Shown here in pieces: positions 61,917 to 64,000 of a DNA stretch of 64,000 nucleotides (within the stretch, counting starts at the first letter, position 1; every line of letters begins with the position of its first letter). The translations under genes were made by a program, and so were the position numbers. The notes beneath the pieces are model-generated. The model searched no databases. It saw only the letters and a program-made list of their open reading frames with translations, and was not told the DNA's origin. The stretch is from positions 1,881,501 to 1,945,500 of the forward strand of contig CP128433.1 of NCBI GenBank assembly GCA_032615215.1. Direction: 5' to 3'. This stretch comes from Microbulbifer sp. MKSA007. GTDB lineage: Bacteria; Pseudomonadota; Gammaproteobacteria; Pseudomonadales; Cellvibrionaceae.

Positions 61917-62987
61917 ATGGCGTCAACGGAAGAGGATATTCGCATCCCTATCGCCTACCTCGAGCGACTGCTCGAAGAGGCGACCAAGCATGGGTGTGAT
62001 CGCAAGGAGCTTTTAGCTTCTGTCGATATCGATGAGTCTGAATTGCAGGGCGTATCCGCATTTTCAGCAGTGAAGTACGGCCGCTTGTACCAGCGCGTGA
62101 TGTGGCTGGCGCAAAATGAGTGGTTTGGCATGCTTAGCGGTGGAAGGGTCCGTTCCGGGTCTTTTCGTTTGTTGTGTCTGGCGGTGGTGAATTGTGCAAC
62201 CCTACGCCAGGCGATTACGCTCTGTGCCGAATTTATGGAAATCTGCCGAGGTTTTAAGGTGAAGCCGGTACTCGGAGAAGGTGGCCATGGGCGCGAGCGG
62301 GTTGAAATTTGCGGGATCAGTTCGCTGGGCAAAGGCGAATTTGAGCAGCTGCTGAATAACACGAGCCCCAGTGTGGTGCGTACAACCTTAGCGGTTTGGC
62401 ACAGGTTTTATTGCTGGCTGGCAGGGCGGGAGATTCCGCTGGCCAGGCTGCACTTTTCATTTGCTTGCCCAGAAGAGTTTCGCAGTCTCGCGCAGAGTGA
62501 GGCCAATGAGTTGTTATTTGAGCAGCCGTTTAATGCGCTCGAATACGATACCCGCTACCTGGAATACCCTGTGGTGCAAAGCCCGCAGATGGTTGAGGAC
62601 TTTATTCGCACCGCTCCTTACCACCTGGTGATTAGCGACGGCAGTGCCAATAGTATCAAGACCAAAGTGAAAACCATTTTGAACCGGGACGTGAGTGAGT
62701 CCATGCCTGCCGCTGAGGCGGTGGCGGAGAGGCTCAATATGTCGGTCACCACGTTGCGACGTCGCCTTCAGCAGGAGGGTACCTCCTACCAGAAGCTCAA
62801 AGACGAATGTCGGATGGAAGCGGCTTTTCACTACCTCAGCTGCCCGGATCTTTCCAATGGGCAGATCGCAGAGATGCTTGGGTTCGATGAATCCAGTGCT
62901 TTCTTCCGCGCCTTCAAAAAATGGACGGGAATTACGCCAGGCGAGTATCGCCGGGGTGGTCGCGCCGCAGCTGGCCTGGATATTTGA
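61917..62987 (+). CDS. AraC-family transcriptional regulator (OruR/ArgR-like)
   Basis: The 356-residue regulator has an N-terminal ligand-binding-like domain of the Arabinose_bd type used by OruR and ArgR-like regulators (RIPIAYLERLLEEATKHG...), and a C-terminal AraC domain with AAEAVAERLNMSVTTLRRRLQ and GQIAEMLGFDESSAFFRAFKKWTGITPGEYRR. It precedes an acyl-CoA dehydrogenase gene by about 180 bases in the same direction, so control of fatty-acid degradation is plausible but unproven. Confidence 0.88.
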   Translation: MASTEEDIRIPIAYLERLLEEATKHGCDRKELLASVDIDESELQGVSAFSAVKYGRLYQRVMWLAQNEWFGMLSGGRVRSGSFRLLCLAVVNCATLRQAITLCAEFMEICRGFKVKPVLGEGGHGRERVEICGISSLGKGEFEQLLNNTSPSVVRTTLAVWHRFYCWLAGREIPLARLHFSFACPEEFRSLAQSEANELLFEQPFNALEYDTRYLEYPVVQSPQMVEDFIRTAPYHLVISDGSANSIKTKVKTILNRDVSESMPAAEAVAERLNMSVTTLRRRLQQEGTSYQKLKDECRMEAAFHYLSCPDLSNGQIAEMLGFDESSAFFRAFKKWTGITPGEYRRGGRAAAGLDI

Positions 62988-63165
62988 CTGGGCCAGTCAC
63001 CTTTTTTCATCCTCTCGCCTCGATTTGTCACCGCTTTGGACGGGTTTGGCCATAGAGGGGGCTGCTCGCTTACTACTATGATGAACCAATCTTAGAAATT
63101 AGTCATAAATATGACTGGATGGTTTTGCCTCCGGTCCCAAACATAAGCGAATTGAGGTTATCAGG

Positions 63166-64000
63166 ATGACCGATATCAAAATGCCACTGCGTGATTTGCG
63201 TTTCGTAATGCGCGAGATGCTGGACTCAGAAAAGCATTATGAGTCACTTGGATATGAGGAGGCTACTCCTGATGTCGTGGATGCCATCCTGGAAGAGGGT
63301 GCAAAGTTTTGTGAAAACGTTATTGCACCGCTGAACCAAATTGGCGACCAGCAAGGTTGCACCTGGAAAGACGGTGAAGTTACTACCCCGGAAGGCTTTA
63401 AAGAAGCCTACCAGCAGTTTGTAGAGGGTGGCTGGGCTGCACTGCCTCACGATCCTGAGTACGGTGGCCAGGGCCTGCCGCCCTCGCTCGGCACTATCAT
63501 GAGCGAGATGGTTGGTACCGCCAACTGGTCCTGGGGCATGTACCCCGGCTTGTCCCACGGTGCGATGAACACCCTGGAAGAGCACGGTACTGAAGAGCAA
63601 AAGCAGGTTTACCTGACCAAGCTGGTTGAAGGTAGCTGGACCGGCACTATGTGTCTGACCGAGCCTCACTGCGGTACCGATCTGGGTATTTTGCGCACCA
63701 AGGCCGAGCCGAATGACGATGGCTCCTACGCGATTACCGGCACCAAGATCTTTATCTCCGCCGGTGAGCACGACATGACTGACAACATTGTTCATATCGT
63801 ACTCGCCCGCTTGCCAGACGCACCTGCTGGCACCAAGGGTATCTCCCTGTTTATCGTACCCAAGTTCCTGCCGAACGCTGACGGCTCTGCCGGTGAGCGC
63901 AACGGTGTGGTATGTGGTTCCCTCGAGCACAAAATGGGTATTCACGGCAACGCCACTGCAGTGCTGAACTTTGACGGTGCTAAAGGCTTCCTGATCGGCG
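63166..64000 (+). CDS. acyl-CoA dehydrogenase, N-terminal part (cut by window end)
   Basis: An open frame starting at ATG 63166, behind GAGG, runs to the window end. It encodes an FAD-dependent acyl-CoA dehydrogenase: RDLRFVMREMLDSEKHY, AALPHDPEYGGQGLPP, the active-site region MCLTEPHCGTDLG and the ITGTKIFISAGEHDMT block. The pattern is that of the long (about 600 residue) class with a C-terminal extension, such as DmdC-like or PA0506-like proteins. The C terminus and catalytic base are beyond the window. It would act in beta-oxidation. Confidence 0.92.
   Translation, partial: MTDIKMPLRDLRFVMREMLDSEKHYESLGYEEATPDVVDAILEEGAKFCENVIAPLNQIGDQQGCTWKDGEVTTPEGFKEAYQQFVEGGWAALPHDPEYGGQGLPPSLGTIMSEMVGTANWSWGMYPGLSHGAMNTLEEHGTEEQKQVYLTKLVEGSWTGTMCLTEPHCGTDLGILRTKAEPNDDGSYAITGTKIFISAGEHDMTDNIVHIVLARLPDAPAGTKGISLFIVPKFLPNADGSAGERNGVVCGSLEHKMGIHGNATAVLNFDGAKGFLIG

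Noticed and set aside
63244..63945. Minus-strand ORF of 233 codons at the window end
   Set aside because: It is antisense to the acyl-CoA dehydrogenase gene starting at 63166, whose motifs are clear.
1..64000. CRISPR array, prophage or transposon
   Set aside because: No regularly spaced short repeats, phage structural genes, intact transposase or integrase were seen. The only large repeat is the tRNA operon.

Overview
The window looks like a chromosomal segment of a marine gammaproteobacterium. Core proteins (Ccm system, SMC, ZipA, LigA, FumC, TrpRS) read like those of the Cellvibrionales/Microbulbifer group; that placement is my inference from protein style, not a database result. Core blocks are moderately GC-rich with tight operons. 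Accessory blocks are visibly more AT-rich, with single-domain genes, long gaps and gene remnants.

Layout. 1-240: tRNA-Ser and its terminator. 0.3-8.4 kb: accessory genes, mostly minus strand: a small lipoprotein, a LysE exporter/membrane protein/HAD phosphatase operon, a DUF1851 (Tdi1-type) protein, a CPBP protease, an HD phosphohydrolase broken by an amber codon, a secreted HNH nuclease and a DUF4386-type membrane protein. 8.7-11.1 kb: HdeA-like protein, tRNA-Arg, a PA3496-type protein and a 2OG-Fe(II) oxygenase. 11.4-16.9 kb: ccmABCDEFG for cytochrome c maturation, followed by yigZ. 17.5-21 kb: CoA-transferase, CitE-like lyase and two tandem MaoC-like hydratases, resembling C5-dicarboxylate (itaconate/mesaconate/citramalate) degradation. 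21-26 kb: AT-rich unknowns and three GNAT acetyltransferases. 26-28.4 kb: an iron-regulated-looking operon of an unknown gene, an EntD-type phosphopantetheinyl transferase and a DAHP synthase. 29.4-34.3 kb: a seven-repeat FG-GAP lipoprotein, Rhs debris with an Imm11-type gene, a possible structured RNA and an extra CsrA. 34.5-39.5 kb: GNAT, rhodanese divergent from FtrA, trpS and abgT. 39.9-44.2 kb: TonB siderophore receptor, membrane protein and PepSY reductase-like protein behind a candidate Fur box. 44.3-48.3 kb: GNATs, lipase, PH-domain protein, frameshifted patatin phospholipase and GFA protein. 48.4-49.7 kb: three tandem copies of a tRNA-Val/tRNA-Asp operon. 49.9-51.6 kb: ccmH and a frameshifted ccmI. 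51.9-64 kb: smc-zipA-ligA, DUF4399 protein, fumC, small membrane proteins, an AraC regulator and the start of an acyl-CoA dehydrogenase.

Main points of interest. The cytochrome c maturation genes are split into two blocks about 33 kb apart, with accessory DNA and a tRNA array between them. Three genes are broken by single-base events (HD hydrolase, patatin, ccmI), which are either real decay or sequence errors. The CoA-transferase/CitE/two-MaoC cluster and the Fur-box/PPTase/DAHP-synthase operon are coherent metabolic units. I found no CRISPR array, intact transposase, integrase or complete prophage, and nothing I can firmly call a new system.
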